64,000 nt of DNA from the NCBI GenBank assembly GCA_023150945.1, contig JAKLJX010000002.1, forward strand, positions 372,001-436,000, in the 5' to 3' direction. The notes beneath the pieces were generated by a model, which was not told the origin of the DNA, searched no databases, and was given only the letters and a program-made list of their open reading frames with translations. Source of the stretch: a bacterium (GTDB lineage Bacteria; Zhuqueibacterota; Zhuqueibacteria; Zhuqueibacterales; Zhuqueibacteraceae). Within the stretch, counting starts at the first letter, position 1. Each line of letters opens with the position of its first letter. This document shows, in pieces, positions 52,204 to 61,750 of this stretch. Both the position numbers and the translations under genes were made by a program.

Positions 52204-53235
52204 CTACAAACGTACGTAGTCGTGAAACACGGATTCCAGCAGCGCTTGATTGCCTTCGGGATGGCCGTTCTTTTCCTTTTCCTGAAAGTATTCCCAAATG
52301 TGGCGGATGATCTGGTCGAGCTTCACGGTCGGCTCGTAACCGATCAGCCGTTTGATTTTGGTGAGATCCGGCATGCGGCGCTGCATGTCTTCGAAGCCGG
52401 CTTCATAGGCTTCGGCGTAGGGCACTTTCACGATCTCGGAGCTGCTGCCAATGATGGTCTTGACCCGTTCGGCGAGTTCCAGAATGGTCACTTCTTCATT
52501 GCTGCCGATGTTGAAAATCTGGCCGACGGCCTGCGGATGGCTGGCCAGCGCAATCAACGCCTGCACCACGTCGCCGACGTAGCCGAAACAACGCGATTGC
52601 GTGCCGTCGCCATACACGCGCAACGGTTTGTTGTGCATTGCCGCCTGCACGAAGCGCGGCACCACCATGCCGTATTGCCCGGTCTGGCGCGGCCCGACGG
52701 TGTTGAACAGCCGCACGATCACCACCGGCAGTTTCATCTCTTTGAAATAGGCCAGCGCCAGAAACTCGTCGATGGCTTTGGAGCAGGAATAGCTCCAGCG
52801 GCTCTTGGTGGTGGGGCCGAGAATGCGGTCGTCTTCCTCGCTGAAGGGAACCTTGTTGCTCTTGCCGTAGACTTCGGAAGTCGAAGTGATCAACACTTTT
52901 TTCTTGTAGCGATTGGCGGTCTTCAGCACGATCTCGGTGCCGAGCACGCAGCGTTCAATCACTTCCACCGGCCGGTTGACGATCAGCTCGACGCCGACCG
53001 CGGAAGCGAGATGAAAAATGAGATCACATTCGCTCACCAGCCGGTCCATCACCGCCTCGTTCATGATGGTCTCGATGGCGAAATGGAAATTGGGGAAGGC
53101 GCGGACGTGCGCGATGTTCTCCAGCTTGCCGGTGGAGAGATCATCGATGATGGTAACGTTGTGGCCGCGCTGCAACAACGCGTCGGTGAGATGCGACCCG
53201 ATGAATCCTGCTCCACCCGTAATCAGAATCTTCAT
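52204..53235 (-). CDS. NAD-dependent nucleotide-sugar epimerase/dehydratase (extended SDR)
   Basis: 343-residue extended short-chain dehydrogenase/reductase that interconverts nucleotide sugars. Rossmann motif GGAGFIGS at residues 7-14, TSTSEVYG (catalytic Ser/Thr), YSCSK with catalytic Tyr-x3-Lys, and the substrate loop RLFNTVGPRQTGQYGMVVPRFV. Similar in outline to UDP-glucuronate decarboxylase and GDP-mannose-type enzymes; the exact reaction is not decidable from sequence. ATG 53235 with AAAGG ~6 nt upstream. Within the polysaccharide locus it probably makes an activated precursor. Confidence 0.9.
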   Translation of the reverse strand: MKILITGGAGFIGSHLTDALLQRGHNVTIIDDLSTGKLENIAHVRAFPNFHFAIETIMNEAVMDRLVSECDLIFHLASAVGVELIVNRPVEVIERCVLGTEIVLKTANRYKKKVLITSTSEVYGKSNKVPFSEEDDRILGPTTKSRWSYSCSKAIDEFLALAYFKEMKLPVVIVRLFNTVGPRQTGQYGMVVPRFVQAAMHNKPLRVYGDGTQSRCFGYVGDVVQALIALASHPQAVGQIFNIGSNEEVTILELAERVKTIIGSSSEIVKVPYAEAYEAGFEDMQRRMPDLTKIKRLIGYEPTVKLDQIIRHIWEYFQEKEKNGHPEGNQALLESVFHDYVRL

Positions 53236-53324
53236 GACTGCCTTTGCTCCTTCATGGTTTGCCCGACAATAGTTTCCAATTCACTCCACTTCCCTGCTCC
53301 GCCGGCGGCTGCCGGCGGAAGGCC

Positions 53325-54530
53325 TCAACTGCCGGCGTGGCGCCGGCGCTGCAAGACCTCCTCGAACACCTCCAGCATGCGGCCCGCCATGTGTTCCCAC
53401 GTCCATTTCGCCAGCACGTCGCGCCGCGCCTGCTCGCCGATCTGCCGGCGCTTCTCCTCGGAGTCCACCAGCGCCAACACTTTTTCGATCAGCTCGCCGG
53501 CGCGTTCGGGATCGAAGAGCAGGCCGTTCTTGCCCTCCTCGATGATCTCCGCCACCTGCCCCACGCGGGTGGCCACCGTGGCCTTGCCGGAAGCCATGTA
53601 TTCGAAAATTTTCACTGACGAGGGATACCAAAAATCCAATTTGGGATAAGGCGCCAGCACGATGTCCATGCAGGAGAGATAGCGCGGCACTTCGCTGTGG
53701 GGTACCGTGCCCGGCAGCACGACCCGCGGCGCGTAGCCGTTGGTGTGCAACTGCTCTTGAAAAAATTCCTTGTTCTTGCCGCCGCCCACCAACAAGAAGC
53801 TGACGTTGGGCCGGTGGGAGAGCACATGCCGCGCCATGCCGATGAGATTCTCGATGCCGCTCCAGCCGAACAACGAACCCACCCAGCCGACGACCGTGCG
53901 GTTTTCCAGTCCCAGCTCGCGCGCCAAGGCCTGGTCTTTGGGCCGCGGCACGAACTTGTTGGCATCGACGGCGTTGGGAATCACGTGGATTTTTTCGCGC
54001 GGAATGCCGCGCTCGCTGTAGTAGTCGGCGAGAATGTTCGAAATCGCGATGATGGCATCGGCGCCGCGCAAGTTGGCCATTTCGATCGTCATCGCCAAAT
54101 CGCCGAGATGCACGAAGTCCCGGCCGTAGAAATTCATGTGTTCATGCGTGGGCGGACAATCGGCCTCGATCACCAGCGGCAGATTCAGCCGGCGCGCCAG
54201 CCACAGCGCCGAGAAGGTGTAGAGCTCGAGACGATTCAGCAGAATATCGGGCCGACGGCGGGTGAGAATCCGGTGTTCCTGCCAAAGATACTTCGCGTTG
54301 ACCAGCACGCGCTTGGGTTCGTGCAGATATTTTTGCAGCAGCGGCTTCAACAGCCGCTCCTTGGCCTGCTGCGCCACGTTGGTGTGCGGCGCCGGCTGCG
54401 GCACACGCCACTCCAGATGGGTGGTGTGTCCGAGGCGTTGCATCGCCGCCAAGAATTCCCTGGCCTTGATCGCCGAGCCGGCGGAAATGCCGTCAATATC
54501 CCAAAGGTAGCTGAAGTATGTGATGACCAT
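53325..54530 (-). CDS. Glycosyltransferase family 4
   Basis: 401 residues, GT-B fold. It begins ITYFSYLWDIDGISAGSAIKAREFL; the donor half has HVIPNAVDANKFVPRP, VGWVGSLFGWSGIENLIG, FLLVGGGKNKEFFQEQL, SSVKIFEYMASGKATVATRVG and NGLLFDPERAGEL. The start lies 9 bp after the deacetylase stop. Next to a NodB-type deacetylase, which suggests both act on the same repeat unit. Confidence 0.92.
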   Translation of the reverse strand: MVITYFSYLWDIDGISAGSAIKAREFLAAMQRLGHTTHLEWRVPQPAPHTNVAQQAKERLLKPLLQKYLHEPKRVLVNAKYLWQEHRILTRRRPDILLNRLELYTFSALWLARRLNLPLVIEADCPPTHEHMNFYGRDFVHLGDLAMTIEMANLRGADAIIAISNILADYYSERGIPREKIHVIPNAVDANKFVPRPKDQALARELGLENRTVVGWVGSLFGWSGIENLIGMARHVLSHRPNVSFLLVGGGKNKEFFQEQLHTNGYAPRVVLPGTVPHSEVPRYLSCMDIVLAPYPKLDFWYPSSVKIFEYMASGKATVATRVGQVAEIIEEGKNGLLFDPERAGELIEKVLALVDSEEKRRQIGEQARRDVLAKWTWEHMAGRMLEVFEEVLQRRRHAGS

Positions 54531-54539
54531 AAGATGCCG

Positions 54540-55346
54540 TCAACTTCGCCACAAAAGGCGCTTGACTTTGCCCAACTGCCGTCGCGTGAAATAGTAGTAG
54601 CCCAATCCCTGCTGCATTTTGAACCGGAATTGCGTGAACGAATCCTGCCACAAGATCTCGGTGCGGCCGATCGCAAAGGGGCTGACCGGGCCGTCGGCAT
54701 AGAACGGCGGACCGCCGCAGGCGCCGCGATAGCCGGCCGCGGCCACGGCCGCCATCACTTGCGGGTTGAAGCCGGCAAAGGGATAACAGAAAAAATCCAC
54801 CGGCCGGCCCAGCTTGTCCGCCAGCAGCGCGCGCGAATGCGAGACTTCCTGCCAGACCTGGCCGGCGTCGAGCGTGGTCAAGTTTACGTGCGCCAGGCCG
54901 TGGGATTGAAAGCTCCAGCCGTGTGCCTGCATTTCGCGAATTTCCTGCCAAGACATGAAGCTGTGCCGGCTCTCCGGCGGCGGCGCGGCAGCGGTGCGCA
55001 TGAGATTGGCAGCCAGAAAAATCGTGCCGGTGAAATTGAATTTGGCCATCACCGGAAAGGCGCGGCTGTAGTTGCAGAAATAGCCGTCGTCGAAAGTGAT
55101 GACCAGCGCCTTTTCCGGCACCGCCCGGCCCTGGGCATAGTAATCCAATAGCGCGTGCAAATCGATCGTGCGATACCCGGCGCCCGCCAGCCACGCCATC
55201 TGCTCGGCAAAATGTGCGGGCGCGACACAGAAGCGGCGCCAGTTCTTGTCGGCCTCGCCATCGATGCGATGATAGAGCAGAACGGGAAGGCGTTGCTTGT
55301 GAGAATGATCAGCAGGCACGGTCGTTCCGGAAAACGCCACGGTCAT
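54540..55346 (-). CDS. Polysaccharide deacetylase (NodB domain)
   Basis: 268 residues. NodB motif 1 (TFDDGYFCNY, Asp-Asp metal and base) and motif 2 (SHGLAH, the two metal His) are intact, and CYPFAGFNP is the third motif. An N-terminal VLLYHRI fits the CE4 family. No clear signal peptide, so it may act on a lipid-linked precursor in the cytoplasm or on a chain during export. Start uncertain: ATG 55346 (MTVAFSGTT) or a GTG at 55430 that would add 28 mixed residues. Immediately downstream of a flippase gene and upstream of a glycosyltransferase gene. Confidence 0.87.
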   Translation of the reverse strand: MTVAFSGTTVPADHSHKQRLPVLLYHRIDGEADKNWRRFCVAPAHFAEQMAWLAGAGYRTIDLHALLDYYAQGRAVPEKALVITFDDGYFCNYSRAFPVMAKFNFTGTIFLAANLMRTAAAPPPESRHSFMSWQEIREMQAHGWSFQSHGLAHVNLTTLDAGQVWQEVSHSRALLADKLGRPVDFFCYPFAGFNPQVMAAVAAAGYRGACGGPPFYADGPVSPFAIGRTEILWQDSFTQFRFKMQQGLGYYYFTRRQLGKVKRLLWRS

Positions 55347-55434
55347 CCTGCCACAGCGGAGGAATGCAGCCGAAATTCGGGAGAGGTGGCCAAACCATGA
55401 AGAGATTCCTTGCCTGACAGACCGGGACACAGAT

Positions 55435-56898
55435 TCATTTCAAGAAGCGGGAGGCGAGCGCCCAATCCTGCTTGGAAAATACGCCGACCGCCCACACCGC
55501 CAGCAAGTATATGAAAAACGCCAGTGGCATCAAAAACCAAATTTGGATCCTGGCAAAAAACAGCAAGGCGGCCGCCATGCAAGCGGCAGCCGCCACCAGC
55601 TTGAGTCCTCCCTGCCAGAGCGGCTTGCTTTCGAACCGGATCACCTGCCGGAAAACGAACGGCACTTGCAGCGCCACATACACGAAGATGGCGCCCAGCG
55701 CCGCCCAGGTCGCGCCCATATAGCCAAAGCGCGTGATCAACATCCAGTTCAGCACGAGATTGGCCAGCATGCTGATGGCATTGACCTGCAGATCATAGCG
55801 CTGGTTGTTGCTGGCGACCAGGGCGTAGGCAAAAATCTGCGAGGCCGCGTAAGGCACCACCACCCAGATGAGCACGCGCAACACCGGCGCGGCCGCCGCG
55901 AATTTTTCGCCATAAATGAGGGCGATGATCGGATCCGCCAGCAGCGAGAGTGCCAGCGCCACCGGCACGGTGAGCACGAGCAAAAGCTGCAGGCCCTTCT
56001 TGCACGCCAACTCGAACGGGTTGGCATCTGCGCCGGGGGCCGCGCGGCCGGCCCGGTAATAGTTCGAGATGATGGGAAAGAGAGAGTTGACGAAGCTGTC
56101 CACCACCACCAGTGCCAGCATTAGAAAGCGATAGGCGGCGCTGTACAACCCGACTTCCTCCATGCCCCGAATTTTGGAAAGCAGCGAGACGTCGACTTTC
56201 CAGTAAACCGTGACACAGACCATGGTCATGGCGAACACACGCGCCTGGCTCACCATGCTCTTCGCGAAGGCGCGATCAAACCGGAATCGCCCGGCCGGCT
56301 GCGCCGGTGCGAGCAGCCGATGGAGATAGAAAAAGTAAAAGAGGGCGCGGCCGAACCGGCACGCCACAAACACCCACACCAGCGCCAGCAAGCCGAAACC
56401 CTGCGCCAGCGCCAGCAAGCTGAAGATCACGCGCAGGGCATTTTCAAGCACGGCGCTGTATCCCACCACATGCAACCGTTCGAGGCCGGCGAGCACGCCT
56501 TCGCAGACCTCCGCCCAAGCTGCGGCCAGCAACGACAAGCTGACGATCACCGTCGCCCACAACACCAGCGCGCCGTACTGCAAGCCGGCCGTGAGCGCGA
56601 TGAGCAGCAGCATGCTGAGCAGCGAGAACGGCACCACCGTCAGACTGGCGTGCCAGAGGTGGCGCCAGGCCTGCTCTTGCTGCTGCGCCACGTTGCGGGT
56701 CAGCAGGTTCTTCAGGCCGAAGGCCGAGATGATTTGAAAGATCGCCTGATAGTTGAACACGGTGGCATAGGCGCCCAGCCCCTCGACCTGCAACGTCCGG
56801 CTGATCGTCACGATCAAGTAGAATGACAACACCGGCTGCAGCGCATTCGCGAGGATCAGCACGGAGGTGTTGCGAAAAAATCGTTGCAGGGTGGACAT
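55435..56898 (-). CDS. Polysaccharide flippase (oligosaccharide transporter)
   Basis: 487 residues, membrane protein of the polysaccharide-export flippase family with about 14 hydrophobic helices spread along the chain. It begins MSTLQRFFRNTSVLILANALQPVLSFYLIVTIS. Moves lipid-linked glycan to the periplasmic face. Second flippase of the window; the one at 39682 belongs to another run, so two glycan systems may exist. Located between the carbamoyltransferase gene (101 bp) and the deacetylase gene. Confidence 0.9.
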   Translation of the reverse strand: MSTLQRFFRNTSVLILANALQPVLSFYLIVTISRTLQVEGLGAYATVFNYQAIFQIISAFGLKNLLTRNVAQQQEQAWRHLWHASLTVVPFSLLSMLLLIALTAGLQYGALVLWATVIVSLSLLAAAWAEVCEGVLAGLERLHVVGYSAVLENALRVIFSLLALAQGFGLLALVWVFVACRFGRALFYFFYLHRLLAPAQPAGRFRFDRAFAKSMVSQARVFAMTMVCVTVYWKVDVSLLSKIRGMEEVGLYSAAYRFLMLALVVVDSFVNSLFPIISNYYRAGRAAPGADANPFELACKKGLQLLLVLTVPVALALSLLADPIIALIYGEKFAAAAPVLRVLIWVVVPYAASQIFAYALVASNNQRYDLQVNAISMLANLVLNWMLITRFGYMGATWAALGAIFVYVALQVPFVFRQVIRFESKPLWQGGLKLVAAAACMAAALLFFARIQIWFLMPLAFFIYLLAVWAVGVFSKQDWALASRFLK

Positions 56899-56999
56899 GT
56901 CCGTTTCACGAGAATGTTGCCCGGCCGGCCCGCCGGCGGTTGCGCCACGGGCCCGGCGCAGGCGGAGAATTCCGCACAGCCGGGAAAGGCGGGAATCCT

Positions 57000-58724
57000 T
57001 CAGTTCTGATTCTGGCCCTTGACCAGGAAGGGGCCGATCGCCAGGTAATCGAGGTGGCCAAGCTGGAACGCGCGAATCGCGTCGGACGGCGAGCAGACAA
57101 TCGGTTCCTCGTGCATATTGAAGCTGGTGTTGACCACGCTCGGAATGCCGGAAAGCTTGAAATACTCCTGCACGATGCGATAGTAGCTGGGATTGGTCTT
57201 TTCGTCGATCAGTTGCGGCCGCGCGGTATTGTCCACGTGCACGGCAGCCGGCGATTTGGTGCGCATGAAGTCGGTACAGTCGAAGGTGATGGTCATGAAG
57301 CGCGCCGGAAATTCGGCGCCGCTGAGATTTTTGTAGCAGCGGTGCGCTTCTTCCATCAAGGTGACCGGCGCGAACGGCATGAATTCGGTGCGTTTCAGGC
57401 GCTCATTCAGCCATTTGTTTACCGCGGGATCGACCGCGGGATACAGGATCGAGCGGTTGCCGAGCGCGCGCGGGCCATACTCCATTGCGCCGTTGAAGCG
57501 CGCCACCACTTTGTTTTGCATGAGCAGCTCGGCGATCTTGACTTCGATGTCCTTGTGATATTCGAAGGGCACGCCCTTGTCACGCAAGGCTTTTTCCATC
57601 TGCTTCTCGGTGTAATTCGGGCCGAGATAAGCGTGCGGCAGGGCGCTGCCGCGCGAGCCGTTTTGGTTGATGTCGTAATAGAGCGCGCCGCCGGCGCAGA
57701 CACCGCCATCTCCCATGTTGGGGAAGATGTAGATGCGCTTCACGCCCGGCACTTCGAACACCCGCTGGTTCAATTTCACATTCGCGAAAATGCCGCCCGC
57801 CAGGCAGATGTTGTCGATCTGGAATTGCGCCATCGCATTGCGCACCAGGGTGGTCACCACTTCTTCGAAGCGGCGTTGAAACGCGGCAGCAATGTCTTCG
57901 CGTTTGTAGTTGGCGACCAGCCGGCTCATCATGCTGCTTTTGGCAAAGGGCATTTTTTTGTGCCAGATTTTTCCCATCATGCCGGGCGCATGCACGTCCA
58001 GCCCTTCGCACACCAGCATGCCCTTGATTTCATCATACACCGGCGACTGCGGATTGCCGAACGCCGCCAGGCCCAAAATCTTGCCCTCGTGCCGGCCGCC
58101 GCGAAAGCCGAGCCAGTTGGTCAGACTTTGATAATAGTGCCCGAGCGAATTGGGATAGTAGCAGCGATGCACCGGCGTCATCTTCTTGCCTGCGCCGACG
58201 CAGATCATCGTGGACACGAAATCGCCCCAGGCATCGCCGGTGATCACGATCGCTTTTTCGAAACCGCTGGTGTAATAGGCAGAGGCGGCATGCGTGACGT
58301 GATGCTCGACGCGGTGAAGCTGGGCATGCGGAAACATTTCACGCAAACGCTTTTCATAGCGGCGATACAACACTGCCATGCGCGGGTAGGTCTTCATCAG
58401 CAGGCTGCCGGACATGGCGACTTGCCGCACGCGATCGCCGAACTTCAGCTCACCGTTGGCGCCGGCAAAGACGCTTTGGGGATATTTCGGAAACAGGTTT
58501 TTGAAAATGTCCTCGCCCTTGCGCAGTTCCGGAATCACGACATGCTTGATCTCTTCGGGCGGCACGCCGGCGATCTCCATCACGGCTTGCATGGAGCGCG
58601 TCGGGAATTGCGTGTCCATTTTGATGCGCGACAGGCGCTCCTCACTGATTGCGGCCAGCATTCGTCCATCTTTGACGATGACAGCGCCGGTGTCGTGACC
58701 TTGGGTGATGGATAATACGGCCAT
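57000..58724 (-). CDS. NodU/CmcH-family carbamoyltransferase
   Basis: 574-residue O-carbamoyltransferase, which activates carbamoyl phosphate with ATP and places a carbamoyl group on a sugar or antibiotic hydroxyl. Typical features: GHDTGAVIV at the N-terminus, HHVTHAASAYYTSGF, VITGDAWGDF, GRHEGKILGLAAFG, LAGGIFANVKLNQRV and the C-terminal GPRALGNRSILY and VVNTSFNMHEEPIV. ATG 58724 follows AGGAGG, a near-ideal ribosome-binding site. Probably decorates the exported glycan. The family is unambiguous. Confidence 0.94.
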   Translation of the reverse strand: MAVLSITQGHDTGAVIVKDGRMLAAISEERLSRIKMDTQFPTRSMQAVMEIAGVPPEEIKHVVIPELRKGEDIFKNLFPKYPQSVFAGANGELKFGDRVRQVAMSGSLLMKTYPRMAVLYRRYEKRLREMFPHAQLHRVEHHVTHAASAYYTSGFEKAIVITGDAWGDFVSTMICVGAGKKMTPVHRCYYPNSLGHYYQSLTNWLGFRGGRHEGKILGLAAFGNPQSPVYDEIKGMLVCEGLDVHAPGMMGKIWHKKMPFAKSSMMSRLVANYKREDIAAAFQRRFEEVVTTLVRNAMAQFQIDNICLAGGIFANVKLNQRVFEVPGVKRIYIFPNMGDGGVCAGGALYYDINQNGSRGSALPHAYLGPNYTEKQMEKALRDKGVPFEYHKDIEVKIAELLMQNKVVARFNGAMEYGPRALGNRSILYPAVDPAVNKWLNERLKRTEFMPFAPVTLMEEAHRCYKNLSGAEFPARFMTITFDCTDFMRTKSPAAVHVDNTARPQLIDEKTNPSYYRIVQEYFKLSGIPSVVNTSFNMHEEPIVCSPSDAIRAFQLGHLDYLAIGPFLVKGQNQN

Positions 58725-58827
58725 ACGTCCTCCTGGTTAAGCAGCACTTCCGAGTCCAACATCTATCATCAAATCCATGCTGCCACGCGCCGCCGCGATT
58801 TTCAGCGTGGCACTTCCGCCCCGGCGG

Positions 58828-59550
58828 CTACTCCACCCGCGCCTGCGGCTGCCGGCGCACCTCGAATTTCTCGCCGAACATCACCACGAAATCGAGGGTG
58901 AAGCCGCACAGATGATTGCGCCGGATGAGGTAATGATCAATGCCCGCCGCGCGCAGCAATTCCTGCACGTCGCGCAGCGAAAGCAGAAACATGTAATCGC
59001 CCGCGGCCCAGCCTTTTCCCACCCAATGCAGATATCGTTCAAAGGCCGGCCTGGGCAGCAAGTGCAGCAACGGTGTGCGGGTGTGAACTTCCACCGGGAA
59101 AAACCGGTTCGGCGTCGTCACAAAAGCGTTGCGCGCCACCCGCCGGATTTCCTTGAGAAAAAGTATCTGCCGATCGCGGTTGCCGACGTGTTCGAGCACG
59201 GCGTTCGACCAGCACAAATCGAAGCTCTGATCCGGAAACGGAAATTCGCGGCCGTCATACACCAGCGCGCGCACCGCCGGATAGCGCTCGCGGAACTTCC
59301 GATAGGGATCGATGCCCAGCACCGTCAGGTTGCCAGGGTGCGGATAGAGCCGCTCGAGCAGGTTGTCGGTTTCGCTGAATTCATCTTCCGCCGCGCCCAC
59401 GTCGAGTATTTGCGTGGTGGCGTCCGGCGAAAAAACCTGCATGAAATAATCGAATTTCTTGCGCCGGTTTTGGCCGCTCAAACAGTACGCGAGTTTGTTC
59501 TTCCAATCAGCCATCGGGCACAACTGCAGAGGTTGAGAGTTCGTGATCAA
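58828..59550 (-). CDS. SAM-dependent methyltransferase (class I)
   Basis: 240 residues with a class I Rossmann methyltransferase core: motif I ILDVGAAEDEFS (a variant of DxGxGxG), motif II LTVLGIDPY, and FDLCWSNAVLEHVGN further on. Starts by TTG 59550 in a 4-bp overlap (TTGA) with the stop of the GH-golvesin gene; an ATG at 59514 (MADWKNK) is the alternative. Substrate unknown. In the polysaccharide locus it may methylate the glycan or its precursor. Confidence 0.85.
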   Translation of the reverse strand: MITNSQPLQLCPMADWKNKLAYCLSGQNRRKKFDYFMQVFSPDATTQILDVGAAEDEFSETDNLLERLYPHPGNLTVLGIDPYRKFRERYPAVRALVYDGREFPFPDQSFDLCWSNAVLEHVGNRDRQILFLKEIRRVARNAFVTTPNRFFPVEVHTRTPLLHLLPRPAFERYLHWVGKGWAAGDYMFLLSLRDVQELLRAAGIDHYLIRRNHLCGFTLDFVVMFGEKFEVRRQPQARVE

Positions 59551-61373
59551 TTGCCGATTCTGACGTTGCGCGGGGGCGCCGGCGCCGGATCATAGTTCGG
59601 CGGCGGGGTGCCGCCACCGTAGACGAACTTGATCGCGTCGGCGATCACCGGGCCGTTGGCCTTGTTGGTAATGGTGACGGAATGATCCCGGCCGCGGGTG
59701 AAAGTGAACTTGCCGAGCGAGTTCCATTGCCCGGAATTGCTGCGCTGATTCACCAGCACGGTTTTTTCGCCGCCATCATGACGAATGACGTAGGGCACAT
59801 TGTCGCCCTCGGCCACGGCGTCGCTCGAGCTGCCCAATTGCCCGTGCCATTCGAAGACTTCGTATTCGCCGGAGAGGCCGAGGTTCGGCCGATAGACCGC
59901 ACGGGCCTCACCACCGCCGGCCTCCGCACGGCGATGCGTCAGCAGATTCATCCAGGGCGCGCAGCGCAGGGTGTAATGGTTGATGCCGTTGCGGCAGTCT
60001 TCGATGCGTGCCCAATTGCCGATGAATTCCGTGTTGGCGCCGCCGGCGGTGGTGCTGCCGGGTGAATCATCGAGAATGATATCGGCCACCACCACCCGCG
60101 GAGAGCGCGTCAGCAGAATGCCGTCGCCGGCGATCATCTTGTCCCCGCCATACGCGATGACGATATGCCCTTGCAGCGCCACCTGGCTGAATTGCCCGCC
60201 ATTGTTGAAATCCGGATCCTGGCCGCCGCGAAAACGATAGTACGGCCCGTTGTAGCCGCTCAGCCCGCGCAAGTCCGCGTCGCTCACCGTCACGTCGCTG
60301 CCGGTGACATTGGTGATCACCGCACCGTCGTCGAAGAAACGCACCCACACGTCACCGCGAATCTTGTGCGGGCCGCTGGTGGGATAGCCGACTTTCACCG
60401 CAAACTCGTCGTAATACTGGTTGTAGTAATGCTCACCGGACTCAAGATCTTCATACTCAAAGTACCAGTCGAAACACATCGCCACACCCAGCATGAACCG
60501 CTGGTGGCGATAGTACGTTTTCGAGGGACTGGCACGCTCCTGATCGCGGCCTTCCGGGTTGGCGTTCAACAAGGACACCACCGGCTGGTGGGCGCGATTC
60601 ATCAGATTGCGATACGTGGTGAAGAAAAAATTCGGATCGAACACGCCGCTGGTGTGTTCCGACACCATGCCGTTGGTCACTTCCCAGCCCCAGCCGTGCG
60701 TGGTACCGGAATTGAGCAGGATGATCTGATTCGGACCTAGCCGGCGGCGCAGTTCGGCCAGCAGGTAATCGATGCCCGCCTGCCAATGGCTGATCACCCA
60801 ACTGCTGCCCTTGCCGGCTTCATTCAAATCATTCTGGCCATTGCGGTCGAGATCGATATCGGGAATGGAGCGGCCGGAACCCAGATTGTAGGTCATATGC
60901 TCGCGGCCATAGATGCCGTCGGTCGCCACACCGTCGAACACCGAGTGATCGATGGCAGTCGTCAAATAGTCCACCAAGAAATCGACATAGCGCTTGCCAT
61001 TGACGCGCGGACAAAGATCGGAAAAGTCCGTGAACCAGGAGTCGCTGCCATACAACTCGAGGCGGCCGCCGTTCGAGGTGGCAACGAACCATTGCTGCGC
61101 AAAACCGGGAATCTCATTGCCCTTGTTCCAGTCCTTGGCAGGCAACAACATCACGTTGGGATTGATGCGCTTGACACGGCGCGCCCAATCCGGCCGGTCG
61201 TTGCGGCTCATCACCAGATCAAACTTGGCATACCATTCATCCGGTGCACCCTCCCATTGAAACAGAGCGGTGCGGGGATAGGGATGATTGCGGGTTTGGC
61301 TGCGGCTCAGCATTGGCACAAAAATCAAAACCATGACCATCACACACGTCCTGTGCCACTTCACTGCTTGCAT
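59547..61373 (-). CDS. Secreted putative glycoside hydrolase with golvesin-like domain (paralogue B)
   Basis: 608 residues. A signal peptide (TCVMVMVLIFVPMLSRSQ) replaces the membrane anchor of the paralogue at 48606. Then the same hydrolase-like domain (HPYPRTALFQWEGAPDEWYA, NPNVMLLPAKDWNKGNEIPGF, GVATDGIYGREH, QIILLNSGTTHGWGW) and a C-terminal golvesin-like domain (YEVFEWHGQLG, WNSLGKFTFTRG), ending in a short Pro-rich tail. ATG 61373 has GGAGGAG 6 nt before it. Divergence between the paralogues is spread along the chain, which suggests an old duplication. Likely acts on, or binds, the exported glycan. Confidence 0.84.
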   Translation of the reverse strand: MQAVKWHRTCVMVMVLIFVPMLSRSQTRNHPYPRTALFQWEGAPDEWYAKFDLVMSRNDRPDWARRVKRINPNVMLLPAKDWNKGNEIPGFAQQWFVATSNGGRLELYGSDSWFTDFSDLCPRVNGKRYVDFLVDYLTTAIDHSVFDGVATDGIYGREHMTYNLGSGRSIPDIDLDRNGQNDLNEAGKGSSWVISHWQAGIDYLLAELRRRLGPNQIILLNSGTTHGWGWEVTNGMVSEHTSGVFDPNFFFTTYRNLMNRAHQPVVSLLNANPEGRDQERASPSKTYYRHQRFMLGVAMCFDWYFEYEDLESGEHYYNQYYDEFAVKVGYPTSGPHKIRGDVWVRFFDDGAVITNVTGSDVTVSDADLRGLSGYNGPYYRFRGGQDPDFNNGGQFSQVALQGHIVIAYGGDKMIAGDGILLTRSPRVVVADIILDDSPGSTTAGGANTEFIGNWARIEDCRNGINHYTLRCAPWMNLLTHRRAEAGGGEARAVYRPNLGLSGEYEVFEWHGQLGSSSDAVAEGDNVPYVIRHDGGEKTVLVNQRSNSGQWNSLGKFTFTRGRDHSVTITNKANGPVIADAIKFVYGGGTPPPNYDPAPAPPRNVRIGN

Positions 61374-61750
61374 GCTTGACTCCTCCAATTTGAGTCCTTT
61401 GAGAATCTCCTTCATTCGCGTTTGCTGATCTCGCCCTCGCGGCCGCTGCAATTCCGGCGACTGATTTTCGCACAGTTCTTGCCTCACCCCTCTGCCGTGA
61501 AGTTATGACAAAGTCCGTACCAAAATGTCAGCAAAACAGAGATTCATACCGGCAATGCCGGATGGCTGCGTGCGCTTCAGCCCGCGACCACGACAACGCC
61601 GGCGGTGTTGCGCGGCTCCGCTCACACTTCCGCCCACGGTGTTTCGCAGTAAATGCCTGGATTCAAAGAACAAAACCGGCGGGATCGCAAGTCTTGTGCT
61701 GCAGTGGCCGCGCATTGTGCCGGCTGCGGCCGCGCCTCGCCGGTTCGCAC
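61374..61750. other. 377-bp gap upstream of the GH-golvesin gene
   Basis: No gene supported. A short hairpin CCGGCAATGCCGG lies at 61549-61561 on the path of the glycosyltransferase transcript and may end it weakly. No TTGnnn-N17-TAnnTTG site found. Confidence 0.4.
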
